Assembly: GCF_037975245.1 (NCBI RefSeq)
Contig: NC_092565.1
Span: forward strand, 13,979,499-14,043,498
Direction: 5' to 3'
Source: Apostichopus japonicus
Lineage: Eukaryota > Echinodermata > Holothuroidea > Aspidochirotida > Stichopodidae
DNA: 64,000 nucleotides
The notes beneath the pieces were generated by a model, which saw nothing but the letters and a program-made list of their open reading frames with translations, was not told where the DNA came from and ran no database searches. Shown here one piece after another: positions 24,401-35,314 of this stretch (the first letter of the stretch is position 1; every line of letters starts with the position of its first letter). A program made the translations under genes and the position numbers.

Positions 24401-27400
24401 AGATTAACATTAGAAAGAACAGATTAACATGAGAAAGAACAGATTAACATTAGAAAGAACAGATTAACATGAGAAAGAACAGATAACATGAGAAAGAACA
24501 GATTAACATGAGAAAGAACAAATTAACATTAGAAAAAACAGATTAACATGAGAAAGAACAGATTAACGTGAGAAAGAACAGATTAACATGAGAAAGAACA
24601 GATTAACGTGAGAAAGAACAGATAAACATTAGAAAGAACAGATTAACATGAGAAAGAACAGATTAACATAAGAAAGAACAGATTAACATGAGAAAGAACA
24701 GATTAACATGAGAAAGAACAGATAACATGAGAAAGAACAGATAACATGAGAAAGAACAGATTAATATGAGAAAGAACAGATTAACATGTGGAAGAACAGA
24801 TTAACATGAGAAAGAACAGATAACATGAGAAAGAACAGATTAACATGAAAAAGAACAGATTAATATGAGAAAGAACAGATTAACATGAGAAAGAACAGAT
24901 AACATGAGAAAGAACAGATTAACATGAAAAAGAACAGATTAATATGAGAAAGAACAGATTAACATGTGGAAGAGGATAGGAAAGTTAGTATCTTACAATT
25001 AATTGCTTGCAAGTTCTGCCTTCAGTTTCCTTTGAAAAGAACTGAGTCACTTTATAGATGTTTTAACAGAAGGATAAAAGGTGCTGCCTCAAAGGGGAAG
25101 CAGTAGTTGCTAAGGAGAAATTCACCAGCTATCTGGAAGTTATTTAGATAACAGAAACAATGTTATTTTCTTGGGAGTTTCTGTACATATCATCTATAAC
25201 AACTGTTTTCAAATCAGAGATAACAATTTTTGTTTTCATCAATAATAAAATACTCAAGTTTTGTGATTGGAATTGAAATAAAATGTGTTCCAATATTTTT
25301 TGTTTTCATCGCAGAACTTTTACACTTGTGGTCGCCATCGGCTATATGATCATGTCAGCATCATTTCTTGGATACCTGCCAGAATCAAAGTAATTAATAT
25401 GCAAAACTATTCCCACTATGCCATACCCCCCTGCACCCCTCTCACTCTACACCCACCAGGGGCCTCAATCCTTGTTAGTCTAGTACTTGAAAAAGTACTT
25501 TCAGACAGAAAGTGTCACCAGGATTCCACCCCTTGTCTAAATTACAATTTAAGCAAGTTAGGTCATAGAGTTTTCAATATTAAATATAATACAGACTTTG
25601 CATGATTATGTCCCTTGCTTAAATGACAATGATCTACTTAGATCAATGAGTTTCCAATATTAAAATGGAATAGAGACCTGTATGATACCTCACAATATCA
25701 CTTGTAATTTACATTTTTTGTAACTATTTGCATATTTTGTTGCATTGAAATATGCTTTTGTTTGTTACTTATGTGTTTAATTTGAAACAGCCAGATATAT
25801 CTGGACAGTACTAATGTGACTATAATGACTCATTGAATGACTCACTTTCATTGTTTTTATTTGTTGCAGATTTAAGGCTGGTCTTAGTCGTTACTGCCTG
25901 CTAACTGTATACACCCTTGCCAGTCGAGCGTTTTCAGCTTCTTTGACTTTCCATAACCTGTAAGTAACCAAAATCTGTCTCTTTGAGAATCATATTTTAT
26001 TTTTTATTATTTTCCTCTCTAATTTTATAACCTGCCCTCCTTTATAACCACTGCATACACAAAGATCATGAAAGAGCTCTCTTTAATACACACCACAACT
26101 AGACCCCTCTGGATGGTAGAATGAGAAGGTGACAGGTTGACCGGAAGTGACCGGTCATCATGGGAGGTCAGTGTTAAAGGTGACCAGGTCACTCTAGATG
26201 ATAGAACAAGAGTTGAGTAGTTGAAATGAGCCAGGTATATATTCAATGACTTGTAGATATCAAAACTAGATATGTTTTGCACTTCTTTTTTTAATTGGAC
26301 CAACCTCTTTTGAATCCTTCTCTGTCTAATTGTCTCATGCCAGAAGATGTCTGTCATTTTGTGTTTCCTAGCCGGAGGCAAAAAGAATCTATGCAATCGT
26401 GATGGCGTGTGTGTGTATATGACACTTGCAAGTAAACATGGTAACTCAAAATGTTAATGGTGAATTTGTGTCATTTTTTAAACGTTTATTACCCTCAACA
26501 ACACGACTGTTTTCTGTTCGCAGTGAGAACCGTGCGAAAGGGGGAGGTATATGTGTGGCTAACCATACAACTCCAGTGGACGTAATCTTCCTCTCTAGTG
26601 ACAACTGCTATGCATATGTGAGTATTTACAGATGAAGAGAGAGACCTACAAATGCAGTATGACCATTACATGTGTATGTTTTAAACAGAAGTATTAGCTG
26701 CAAAAATTAGTGACATTTTACTTTCTGTAAAAACAGTGACACCTCTTTTATCATTTGCAGGACATTTATTTGTAAAAATCATGGTTTGAATCCTATACTT
26801 AGACTGAAAAAAAAGATTAAATGAATAAATAAAAATAAAATAGACAACTAGATGTCTCATGGTGGTTAACTGCTTTGAAAATGGCAGTAAAATGCCTTTT
26901 GGAAGTTTGAGTATGGGTCACCATTGATCTGATTTTTTAGCATACATGGTGGCAGTACCAATGACCTTTAACCTAACCTGCTTATATCGATTTTATATCG
27001 ATAGTCATTATTTTAAGAATATTCAAAGTCGTTCATTTCATTTGCTTTTCTCTATTCTTGTTTTTCAGATTGGACAAAAGCACACAGGGTTCGTTGGATT
27101 CATAGAGCGGCTCATGAGCCGATCTGGTTCCGATCACATCTGGTTCGACCGGTCAGAGATGAGAGACAGGCAAAAGGTCACCAACAGGTCAGTTTTTAAG
27201 TTGAAATTTCTCCGGTTCTGTTGAAAAACAGGGCAACTCAGATGTCAGTTTCGTAGTGTAGTAGTAAAAGAACCTTTTAAGTCAATCAGGAACCTGCATT
27301 GTGACAGTCGTTAATACAATTTATGTAGATGCAAGATTCTGGTCCGTTTTCAGACAGATTAACGCCATTGAAATTAAAAATTGGCACCATGTTTCATCAC

Positions 27401-30400
27401 TCCTACAAGAACAATTAATACTTTGATCAAATGCATCCATACTACTTGAATCGAACCGTGTCGGTACATGAAGCACATGCCATTATGTAGGCTCAATAGT
27501 GGAAGTAAACAAAGGCATACCTTTCTGGACAGTAAAATGACTCAGTAAAGTAAGCTTACCTGATAACATTTATGGAAGAGTGTGTAACAATTATCATGAA
27601 ATTCAAAAACTTCAAGAGTGTCTTTCCCTCTTTTTTCACAGATTAAAAGCCCACGTAGAAGATGCCACAAAATTTCCTATGTTGATATTTCCAGAAGGTG
27701 AGCATTTACAAGCTTCTTTAGGGCACTGAGTATTGAGTATGACTAGCAGAGTGTCATACTTACTTCATCTAGGTATGGTATAGCCAGAGTGCTGAGGGTG
27801 TGGGGAGACAGGTTAACTTATTTTTACTTGTAATATCCAAATGAGGCAAGTCTTGGGATTTACACTGGTTAGTTTTAATTCCACTCTGCTCTACTCATTG
27901 ATGGGTTTAAAATATCATACTTACTTCGCTTCATCTAGGTACGGTATAGCCAGAGTGCTGAGGGTGTGGGGAGACAGGTTAACATGTTACTTGTAATATC
28001 CAAATGGGTCAAGTCTTGGAATTTACACTGGTTAGTATTGATTCCACTCTACTCTTCTCATTGATTGGTTTAAAATATCATACTTACTTTGCTTCATCTA
28101 GGTACGGTATAGCCAGAGTGCTGAGGGTGTGGGGAGACAGGTTAACATGTTACTTGTAATATCCAAATGGGTCAAGTCTTGGAATTTACACTGGTTAGTT
28201 TTGATTCCACTCTACTCTTCTCATTGATGGGTTTAAAATATCATACTTACTTTGCTTCATCTAGGTACGGTATAGCCAGAGTGCTGAGGGTGTGGGGAGA
28301 CAGGTTAACTTGTTACTTGTAATATCCAAATGGGACAAGTCTTGGGGATTTACACTGGTTAGTTTTGATTCCTCTCTGCTCTTCTCATTGATGGGTTTAA
28401 AATATCATACTTTGGTTCCTCAAGGTACGGTATAGTTATTTTCTTGTCTTTTTGGACAGGTTGGAGGATAACTCAAAGATGTCTCCACATGAATCAAGTG
28501 GAATGCTATAGCACTGTGCATGTTGTGCTGTTACTCCATGCACAACTGTAGCAGTGACTGGGCAACACACAATTGAATCTGAAACCAATTTTTCATGAAA
28601 ACACTTGGATTTTATCAAATTTTTCCTTGGTATCAAACCGTATCATGTGTTTGTGTCCTGCTCAACTTCACTATTAATATTATTAAGTGCCAGACGCATT
28701 CTGTGGTAATACCATGACCAAACTGTCAATAGCCTCATGTTGGTATTCTGTTTTCTCTCTAAAGGTACTTGCATCAATAATACTTCTGTCATGATGTTTA
28801 AAAAAGGCAGCTTTGAAATCGGTGGTGTGATTTATCCAGTTGCAATGAAAGTAAGTGGAAAGTATCCCCTAAATCTTATATAGATCAGTATGAAACATAT
28901 CATGCATATTGGGATGACTCTAAAAAATTAATCATATTGACAAAACAAAATTTGTTTTAAAAAAACCCAAAAGAAATAAATTCATATTAGTGAAGGAAGA
29001 GAAGATATATTTTAATGCCATTTTATAATCTTTAATACCAATGAAGCATTTTGATCTATTATACTTAATAGTGTAATGAAAGTCAGACATTATTTTTATA
29101 TTTATTTCTTTGGCTTGGACGAGTAACTTGACTCAAGACAGAGTGGCGACTCCTGCTCATTGGAGGGTGTGACTTCTGATTCATTTCATTCCTCTTTAAG
29201 ATTGAATGTAAAGGAATGTGCTAAATAATAATAATATTTGCTTTTTATATAGCGCTTTATACCAACGATAGGTTTCAAAGCGCTTTACAGACGATATATT
29301 ACCCCTGGTCAATGATAATCTGTCCCAGAGACAATCCCTCCAATCGGCAGCAGTTATATACTGCGCCCAATGACAAGTTACCTCACAGGTACCCATTTAA
29401 CCCCTGGGTGGAGAGAGGCAAGTGAGATAAAGCATCTTGCCCAAGGACACAACGTAATGAACTAGGCAGGAATCGAACCAGAATCCTTGGATCACAAGTC
29501 CGACGCCTTAGCCAATTGGCCACCACGCTCTCAAATATCCACTGTTACTCCACTAGAGTTGTTCACAAGCCAATCACTCAACATTTACAGTTTGACCAAA
29601 GCGACTGTAGCACAGATTCAACTCGTTCATCCAGTGGGATTCCCCCCCAAAAATTCCCCAAAATCATGTCGATGATAGCAAAAACTTCAAAACTCCTCAA
29701 ATTTTGCTCTTTTTGCAAAGTGTAACACAAATTATGTAAACAGTGCCCTAGCAGGATCATTCATGAGATGTTAGACCATCTTGGAGACAAAAGTACTTTC
29801 ACTCTCCATGTTAAGAAATAGATCCTATTTTACCAAAGTTAGCGTATGTCGCAAGAAATAGCCCAAAACACTAAAGCAGATGAACATACATCATGATGGA
29901 AATTTTTAACCCAAGTTGGTAAATTTTGTTGTAAAGTGTGGATTTCCTTATTATCACATTAGTTCTAAAGGGTTCTTGAGTCACTAATCCATGGGATTTT
30001 ATGCTTACTGCAAATTGGAATATCCAGGGTTTGCCCATGTTATACATAATTTGGAGTGAATAATTTTCTTCCAGTATGATCCAAGATTCTGCGATCCTTT
30101 CTGGAACAGCAGTCAAGACTCGTTCGTGAGATACTTGATCAAGATTATGACAAGCTGGTCTGTTGTCTGTGACATATGGTACCTTCCACCTGAGCATCAA
30201 AAGGTAGGATTCATGAAATGTGTGAAATCATATGTTGAGTGACAGTATTATTGTTTTTTGTAAGGAGGGGAGGGCAAATTAGTGATCCCCTTTGTGCCTC
30301 ACTGGGTCTTGGAGGGGATGGGAGGAGGGGGACTCACGGTGTGGTTCAAAGTGAGTTGTTAGTGTCATTTTAGACCCTAAATAAGTTGAGTGACAGTTTT

Positions 30401-31937
30401 ATTGTTTTTGTCAGGAGGGCAAAATAGTGACCCATTTGTGCCTCACTGGGTCATGGAGGGGGATGGGAGGGGGGGGGAATCACCATGAGGTTAAAAGTGA
30501 GTAGTCAGTGTCATTTTAGACCCTAAATATGTTGAGTGACAGTTTTATTGTTTTGTCAGGAGGGGAGGGCAAAATAGTGATCCCTTTGTGCCTCACTGGG
30601 TCTTGGAGGGGATGAGAGGGGGGGGACTCACCATGAGGTTCAAAGTGAGGTGTCAGTGTCATTTTAGTACATTAACTAAAATCCTTAATGTATCTCAAAA
30701 ATAGTTTCATGTAATTTTTGTAATATATCATGTAGCAATGTTGCAATCAGTGACATCATTGTGCTTAGTTAGCAAGATGAAGCCTCTCCTCTTTGGTTTC
30801 AATGTTATAACAGATCTGTTTTTGTTCTCTCATGGTTTACATATTTCAGGACGGAGAAGATGCAGTGACATTCGCCAACAGAGTAAAGGCAGAGATTGCA
30901 AGCCAGGGAGGCCTTGTGGACTTACTATGGTGAGCATGACTAGTTTTAACTGCTACAATACTAATTACATTAGTTATGTAACCAAAATGTTATGATACCA
31001 TTTATTGTCATGATACTAGTAACGAACATATATTGGGTAAAACTTGTGTGATAGTAGATGAATTAATTAGTTTGATCCTATGTACAATCAATGTGGCTGC
31101 AAGATGTGAAGTCATATTTCATTTCTATCTGGCTTAACAATACTTAAAAATAATCTCAGAGCACTTCCTGGTTAACACACTCTTTGTGTGACGATGCAAT
31201 GAACATCTTCCATTCTAGACCGGTGCAATTAGCTGGCAATTAGTCTGAACGGTAGTAGCTAAACAAGAACATCTCTGTCCTGCTTCTTAAATGCAAATTA
31301 GATCAGACTCAGGTACGTCTACTTTAAAGTGTTGCAGTCCTTGGTGTACTGTCATTTGGTTTGGTTTGAGTAGGAACAGAGTCTAAGAGTATTTAAGATA
31401 TCTTGTAACCTAAATCCACAAGCTACTAATTTATCAGTCATTTTCTAGTGTATATGTATGCAAGGTTAGAGTTGCTACTTTGCAAAAGCAAGCATCTGCT
31501 TTAAAGCTAATGATATTTATGGGGAAGCTTTAATATCTTTGGGAAATAGAATATGATTTTTCCTTAGTGTTTTAGAGAGTTCTCATACTGTACCCCCTTG
31601 CATGTAGGTTAAATATGGTGAGTGGTTTTACTGCCTCCTTAAAAGCTTTATAGCAATTTATATTCTCTTGAGATCCCAGCTTTGCAGTCTTTGTTCTTGT
31701 CACCATGGAAATTGAATGTAAGCGATCAAGCTGATCCTGAGCTCTTTCACATGCTGGCAAAATATATTGCCTAGATGAAGAAGACAAAAGTCAAAGGAAA
31801 CAATTTTTACTAAATTGCTGATATTTATTTTCATTTTTTTTTCTGGCAGGGATGGACAGTTGAAGAGGATGACCGTAAAAAGTTCGTATCGAGAAAAGGA
31901 ACAGGAAGAATACAGCAAACTACTGAAAGGAGACTAG
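12299..31937 (+). CDS. GPAT4-like: Glycerol-3-phosphate acyltransferase 3/4-like, complete 15-exon gene
   Basis: Coding exons: 12299-12451, 16195-16288, 20780-20925, 21673-21715, 22795-22849, 23883-23948, 25315-25389, 25870-25959, 26524-26617, 27069-27187, 27642-27697, 28765-28850, 30075-30203, 30850-30929, 31850-31937. Together they give 457 codons plus stop, with every phase agreeing and every intron GT-AG. The human proteins are 434 (GPAT3) and 456 (GPAT4) residues. The four acyltransferase blocks are present: NHTTPVD (His255, Asp260), IWFDRSE around 296-302, IFPEGT around 327-332, and IYPVAMK at 353-359. Hydrophobic segments at about 7-30 and 167-207 fit membrane anchoring in the endoplasmic reticulum or on lipid droplets. 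The enzyme acylates sn-glycerol-3-phosphate with acyl-CoA to lysophosphatidic acid, the first step of glycerolipid synthesis. The segment CINNTSVMMFKKGSFEIG is nearly identical to the vertebrate enzymes. I cannot separate GPAT3 from GPAT4; it is probably ancestral to both. Confidence 0.95.
13500..14330 (-). mobile_element. Dead LINE (non-LTR retrotransposon) fragment, CR1/L2/Jockey-like
   Basis: On the minus strand 14321-13926 codes a reverse-transcriptase piece with NGVPQGSILDPVLF and the catalytic FADDTQLY box. Further down (about 13815-13500, another frame) it reads LIHAVISSRLDYGNTLLIG and ITPILEELHWLPIRFRID, the usual C-terminal block of CR1/L2-type elements in marine animals. Stops and frame changes break it, so it is not active. 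It lies in intron 1 of the acyltransferase gene, opposite to transcription. The 5' part of the element is missing. Confidence 0.85.
14595..14687 (+). pseudogene. Possible THAP-zinc-finger remnant
   Basis: A 30-codon frame reads MRCEVFCNCENRADFHMTFY and then RPKC before a stop. The Cys-x(3-5)-Cys, Asn-Arg and MTFYR spacing recalls the start of THAP domains. Everything after is out of frame or lost; a 62-codon open frame from 14663 follows with no similarity that I recognise. A weak call. Confidence 0.2.
16195..16288 (+). CDS. GPAT3/4-like exon 2
   Basis: Follows CTATAG; codes FGRQRVEIACKDHG and a Gln/Ser-rich stretch (residues 52-82). Ends in phase 1 before GTATAA. This variable linker is less conserved and the call relies on phase and position. 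Confidence 0.75.
16895..17060. mobile_element. Foldback/MITE-like inverted repeat
   Basis: The arms 16895-16940 and 17015-17060 are inverted copies: each reads GGGGTTAATCAACGGTCTAG inward, followed by a similar GTTACTCACA. The centre holds GGATGCACTCGGGCTCC and CATGCATC, itself partly self-complementary. A third, diverged copy of one arm (GGTTAATCCTGTGAGTAACA) sits at about 16768. It lies in GPAT intron 2. Confidence 0.7.
20780..20925 (+). CDS. GPAT3/4-like exon 3
   Basis: Follows TTATCAG and ends in phase 0 before GTAGGT; residues 83-131. The end, FDLSHVCYLCKKGVE, matches vertebrate FELSDVFYFSKKGLE. The middle of the exon contains a perfect inverted repeat (see 20855-20893). Confidence 0.9.
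20855..20893 (+). other. Perfect 16 bp inverted repeat inside GPAT exon 3
   Basis: GTGATAAGTCAAACTC (20855-20870) is followed by a 7-base spacer and its exact reverse complement (20878-20893). The mRNA could form a 16-pair hairpin with a 7-base loop. It codes GDKSNSPQEFDLSH, at the edge of a region poorly conserved between GPATs. Confidence 0.9.
21049..21171 (+). repeat. G-rich minisatellite in GPAT intron 3
   Basis: About nine imperfect units of the GGGGGAGGTTGGGAAG type. Each holds two or more runs of three or more G, so the pre-mRNA strand could form several G-quadruplexes. The open frames seen on the opposite strand (Pro/Ser repeats) are by-products of the repeat. Confidence 0.85.
21673..21715 (+). 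CDS. GPAT3/4-like exon 4
   Basis: A 43-base exon after TTCCTCAG coding AIIDDDVTKCFSAE (residues 132-145), aligned to AIVEDEVTQRFSSE of human GPAT3; phase 1 end before GTGAGT. Confidence 0.9.
22795..22849 (+). CDS. GPAT3/4-like exon 5
   Basis: Follows TATGTCAG; codes LGSWNLLTRTSMRYQYL (to residue 163), matching the SWNLLTRTN block of vertebrate GPAT3; phase 2 end before GTAAGG. Confidence 0.9.
23883..23948 (+). CDS. GPAT3/4-like exon 6
   Basis: Follows TCTACAG; codes IRLTVLWSLGFLFRYFVLLP (residues 165-184), the first part of the central hydrophobic region; phase 2 end before GTTAGT. Confidence 0.9.
24213..24973 (+). repeat. 20 bp minisatellite, about 39 units
   Basis: The unit is GAGAAAGAACAGATTAACAT with frequent variants: 19 bp units missing a T (AGATAACATG), GAG to TAG, and CAT to CGT. 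Variant types recur in patterned blocks, suggesting local unequal exchange. It lies in intron 6 of the acyltransferase gene. Confidence 0.95.
25315..25389 (+). CDS. GPAT3/4-like exon 7
   Basis: Follows ATCGCAG; codes TFTLVVAIGYMIMSASFLGY and then LPES (residues 187-210), the second hydrophobic run. The donor is AA/GTAATT, weaker than its neighbours, but it restores the reading frame with exon 8. Confidence 0.88.
25870..25959 (+). CDS. GPAT3/4-like exon 8
   Basis: Follows TTGCAG; codes FKAGLSRYCLLTVYTLASRA and then FSASLTFHN (residues 212-240), ending in phase 2 before GTAAGT. Confidence 0.9.
26524..26617 (+). CDS. GPAT3/4-like exon 9 (acyltransferase motif I)
   Basis: Follows TTCGCAG; codes GGGICVANHTTPVDVIFLSS with the catalytic H-x4-D pair His255/Asp260; phase 0 end before GTGAGT. 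Confidence 0.95.
27069..27187 (+). CDS. GPAT3/4-like exon 10 (motif II)
   Basis: Follows TTTCAG; codes IGQKHTGFVGFIERLMSR and HIWFDRSEMRDRQKV (residues 273-311), the glycerol-phosphate-binding block; phase 2 end before GTCAGT. Confidence 0.95.
27642..27697 (+). CDS. GPAT3/4-like exon 11 (motif III, first part)
   Basis: Follows TTCACAG; codes LKAHVEDATKFPMLIFPE (residues 313-330) with the Gly of FPEGT split across the next intron; phase 1 end before GTGAGC. Confidence 0.95.
27751..28440 (+). repeat. Tandem array, period about 163 bp, four copies and a partial one
   Basis: The phrase TAGCCAGAGTGCTGAGGGTG recurs at 27781, 27947, 28110 and 28273, and the array breaks off at about 28433 after a last CGGTATAG. 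Spacings are 166, 163, 163 and 160. It lies in intron 11. Each unit carries CTTCATCTAG/GTACGG, which looks like a splice acceptor followed by GTAC, as at the real exon 12 border. Confidence 0.9.
28765..28850 (+). CDS. GPAT3/4-like exon 12 (motifs III and IV)
   Basis: Follows TCTAAAG; codes TCINNTSVMMFKKGSFEIGG and VIYPVAMK (residues 332-359), nearly identical to vertebrate GPAT3/4; phase 0 end before GTAAGT. Confidence 0.96.
29222..29533 (-). mobile_element. tRNA-derived SINE
   Basis: On the minus strand it starts GAGCGTGGTGGCCAATTGGC, an A-box-like promoter (29506-29522), then an intact B box GGTTCGATTCC (29469-29479). A conserved centre follows (GTCCTTGGGCAAGATGCTTT, then CACCCAGGGGTTAAATGGGT) and a 3' end in TATATAAAAAGC with a short ATT-repeat tail. 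RNA polymerase III promoter, centre and tail are the normal order of a SINE. It lies in GPAT intron 12, antisense to the gene. Confidence 0.85.
30075..30203 (+). CDS. GPAT3/4-like exon 13
   Basis: Follows TTCCAG; codes YDPRFCDPFWNSSQDSFVRY and then IMTSWSVVCDIWYLPPE (residues 360-402), a block conserved in GPAT3/4; phase 0 end before GTAGGA. Confidence 0.95.
30234..30662 (+). repeat. Tandem array, period about 150 bp, three copies
   Basis: GTTGAGTGACAG starts units at 30234, 30385 and 30531, each followed by GTGCCTCACTGGGTC and a G-rich block with up to ten G in a row. It lies in intron 13 of the acyltransferase gene, starting some 30 bases after exon 13. Confidence 0.9.
30850..30929 (+). 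CDS. GPAT3/4-like exon 14
   Basis: Follows TTTCAG; codes EDAVTFANRVKAEIASQGGL and VDLL (residues 405-428), conserved in vertebrate GPAT4; phase 2 end before GTGAGC. Confidence 0.95.
31850..31937 (+). CDS. GPAT3/4-like exon 15 (stop codon)
   Basis: Follows CTGGCAG; codes DGQLKRMTVKSSYREKEQEE and YSKLLKGD, stop TAG at 31935-31937. Matches the C-terminal end of GPAT3/4, where the vertebrate proteins also end shortly after YSKMIVG. Confidence 0.95.
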
Positions 31938-34529
31938 CCAACTCATCCGAAGGAGATGTCGTCGTCGATGGACAAAATAGTTGCATCAGCTTGAAGACCA
32001 CAACATCAAAATATGAAGTCATAGGAGCAGACTGTTTGGTATCCATGGTGACAGAAGATCACTCATATGTGATTCTTTAGGAATAGAAACTCCGGTAGCA
32101 TCCTCCACACTCAGACCTACAGATTTACAGATGTTGGTTGCTAGGTGATTGAACATTGGGTTATGTATAGATGACTAGAGCTGCTTGAAGTGTACAGTTG
32201 GTTGGTGTGTCGTTCAATGGAAGCGTACTTGGCACCATCATATTACAGCATCTTTATGAACCAAATGTGAAAATGCTACAGGTGACATTTTCTGGACCAT
32301 GTCATAAATTAGTCGCAAAGTTTGCAACATCCTACCATAAGATTCCCTTCTTTCAGACTAATTCTTTAAATTTGAAATGGATCAAAATGATTTTTTACAG
32401 GGTAACCCAGACCATTTCGGAGTCATTCGTAGTGGCACTGCCATACTGCCATTGCACCTCTATTACACTGCTTATCAATAGTGGCTGTTATTTCTACAAT
32501 TTAGTGTCTTAATAGCTCCACTGCTAAAATGGACATTTATCAGACCCATGGAGTCTCAATTTCTTTTAGGAACAAAGCTTGCCTGCCATTGGTTTTGGAT
32601 TTAATTACAAATGTGCTAATTAGGCGTGAATTTTTTTTGTAACTAACTAGTATATGAAACAAATGTGTTTAGTATGTATGACACAGTTGATCCTGGCTGT
32701 ATTAAAAATATGACAACGGAAATTTAAGTTAGTTAAAAAAAAAATTAAGCCCAGCATAACATTATGTATGTACTGTATGTATTTTAAATCCTCCTGCAAG
32801 CAGGAACTCGTGAAGAAGCCTCATTGGCATATCAAAGCTGCAAGCTGACCGAAGTCAGTCTCTTACATTCATATTTAACGTCCATGATTATGATTTGTCA
32901 TTAAATCTGTAACTGGACGACATACATTAATCTTGGAGTGGCTCGAACTTATGATTGAACTTATGATTGAAAGGCACCGGTGTTAACATTATTGAAATAT
33001 TTTTGTTATGAATTATTTCTTATCTACTGTTATTGTTTAAGAAAAATAAAATTTTATTTTTAATGTACACATCTATTTAATATGGGTAATTGACTTTATT
33101 TCATATATTTGTTTCAATGGTTTACAATATCGACAACTTTCATGTTTTCTTGAATCACAGACATGAACTGATTTTCAGATGGGCAGTGTAATAAAAATCC
33201 TTGCAAAGATAATCAAGAAAATGATGGTGTTATAGAAAGTTGCCTTTTTTCTTTTTTGTTGTGATTCAGAGTTCATCCAATCTGCTAACAAAAATTCAAG
33301 TTCTTGACAACTTGGTTTTTGCAGCTGACTGATCGAGTTAACGAATAAAAGTTTGTCATTATTGCAAAATCATTTTAAGTTTCTGTCTTGTCAACTAGAA
33401 GGGTTTATACATTTCGATGTCTCATGCATTCTTGAGAGAATGAAATACTTTCCGTGTTTTCAACAGGAAACCAAACGTATAATTATATATTGCACAAAGA
33501 CACTTCTTCCTATTAGGGCATTGAATTCTTAAACAGCATGGCCTGTATTTGCTGTTTATTCAAAAATTCATATATAAATGTTATTAACTGATTGTTTGTA
33601 GAGTGTAAGTCCATTTATGCACAACTGGATTTTTGGAAAGCCACCCAAGTCTTAGAACAAAGTCATTTTCTTAAATAAGAAATACCGTTTGTGTTCGAGC
33701 CAATTTCTCAGTGAAAAAAATATTCGTTATTACCACAGAATCATTTTTCAATTGACACCATTAAAAATTGTTGTTCTTTCTAGTGGAAGTTATGAATGAT
33801 TTAATGATGTTAAAAGAATGAAAGAGAATTAGGATTTGAATATCACACTGTTATGCAAGTATAAAAAGACACAGAAAATAATAAAGTGAACATCAATGAA
33901 ACATTGGCTCTTTGTTATATCTTTATTGATTATTATAAAAATAAATTTAAAAGCATCATTTTGATTGTTAAACTTTCAGCTATCTTATGCACTAAATTCT
34001 CTTCTAGATTTCCAACTTGATGAGCTCCACCCAAAACTGGATAACTCCTTAACTAAGACTAATGTCACCTACCAGTATGAATAAGCCAACATGAATAATA
34101 TTTCTGTACTAAACTCTGCCTTCAATTATATGAAACAATTTAATGCTGTGGAATTCCTTACATTTTTGGCAATGGTTAAGACTGCCTTGTGATGACTGGT
34201 ACAAACGTTGCAAAGTGGATTACTTACATGAGATACAAAATTAAGACCACCTTTGGCAAGATCTGGAATACCTACCACATTTGAAAAGATCTGGAATACC
34301 TACAACCTTTGACAAATAAATGACCATTTTCCTGTTAGTGACTGTTAACTAGTGTACTAAGGAAGAACTTCATACACTGCACCAATTTAGAAAGTCTCCT
34401 CTCCCTCCCATAACACTCCCCATACCCACACTCCCCATACCCCCCCCCCCCCCCAACATTACCTCCCACTTTATACATGTACATACATAATGAACACTGT
34501 TCTTACTTTGAATGCTTTAACATTACTTT
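31938..34529. other. 3' UTRs of two convergent genes and the space between
   Basis: The acyltransferase 3' UTR probably runs from 31938 to shortly after AATAAA at 33045-33050. The SGSH 3' UTR probably runs from 34529 down to near 33905, with an AATAAA on the minus strand (TTTATT at 33922-33927). I see no other gene here. A poly(C) run lies at 34440-34454. Confidence 0.5.
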
Positions 34530-35314
34530 CTAGAGTCCATTATCCAAAGGCATACACTGGTGGTTGTATTTGTAAGCCCCTGCATCTTGAAGGACACCCC
34601 ATGGAGCACAGATAAAGGGGTCAGAGGTCACATTTTGCCAGTTTAATAACTGCAGTTTCATGTCTTTCAATATCGCAGAATATTGCTCCTCCATGGCCAC
34701 GTTTCTTGTCTCCTGTGGGTCCTCTTTGAGATCAAACAACTCCCATTCCGGCCTGTTGTAGTATTTTTGAAGGTTTGAAAACCAATGTAAGGGCTGGCCC
34801 TCACGAGTCCTGTTCAAAATATCTTGGAAGGTACCGGAGATATAAAAATCCTGATCAATTGGGAAGGGCATCCGGAAATTCAGATTGTGTATGAGTCTCA
34901 TGGTTCGTGTACGCAGTGCTCTCATTGGATAAAACATTGTGATTTCATGAAGGTCTTGGCTCATGAAGGCTCGGTCGAACCCCTCCGTTGGTTCCTCGTG
35001 CAAAAGTGGAAGTAAAGACTTCCCCGTCAGTTCAACATCTTTCGTTTTCCCAAAAATGTGATAACTTGGGTAAGTGACGTTAAACCAGTCCAACACTGTG
35101 GGTACTATATCTACCAGGCTAGCAAAGGCTTCTGTGGTTTGTCCGTTTCTGTCTTTCGTGAGTGGTGAGGACACCAGCAACGGCTCCATGGTGCTGGGTT
35201 CGTAGGCATTTGTCCTGCCGTAGGGGAATGGAATACCATTGTCAGAGGAGTACAATATCAGGGTATTGTCACTGTAACCTGCTGCTTCTAATTCTTTAAG
35301 TACAAGACCAATTC
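34530..35314 (-). CDS. SGSH: SGSH exon 5 (terminal, stop codon)
   Basis: Follows TTTTCCAG; codes [54 protein letters not shown] and ends [10 protein letters not shown] with TAG at 34532-34530. This carries more than half of the protein (residues 257-516). Confidence 0.97.

Noticed and set aside
26025-26396. 123-codon minus-strand frame in GPAT intron 8
   Set aside because: Basic and hydrophobic segments slightly recall the C-terminus of a LINE, but no motif is clear and no flanking piece fits.
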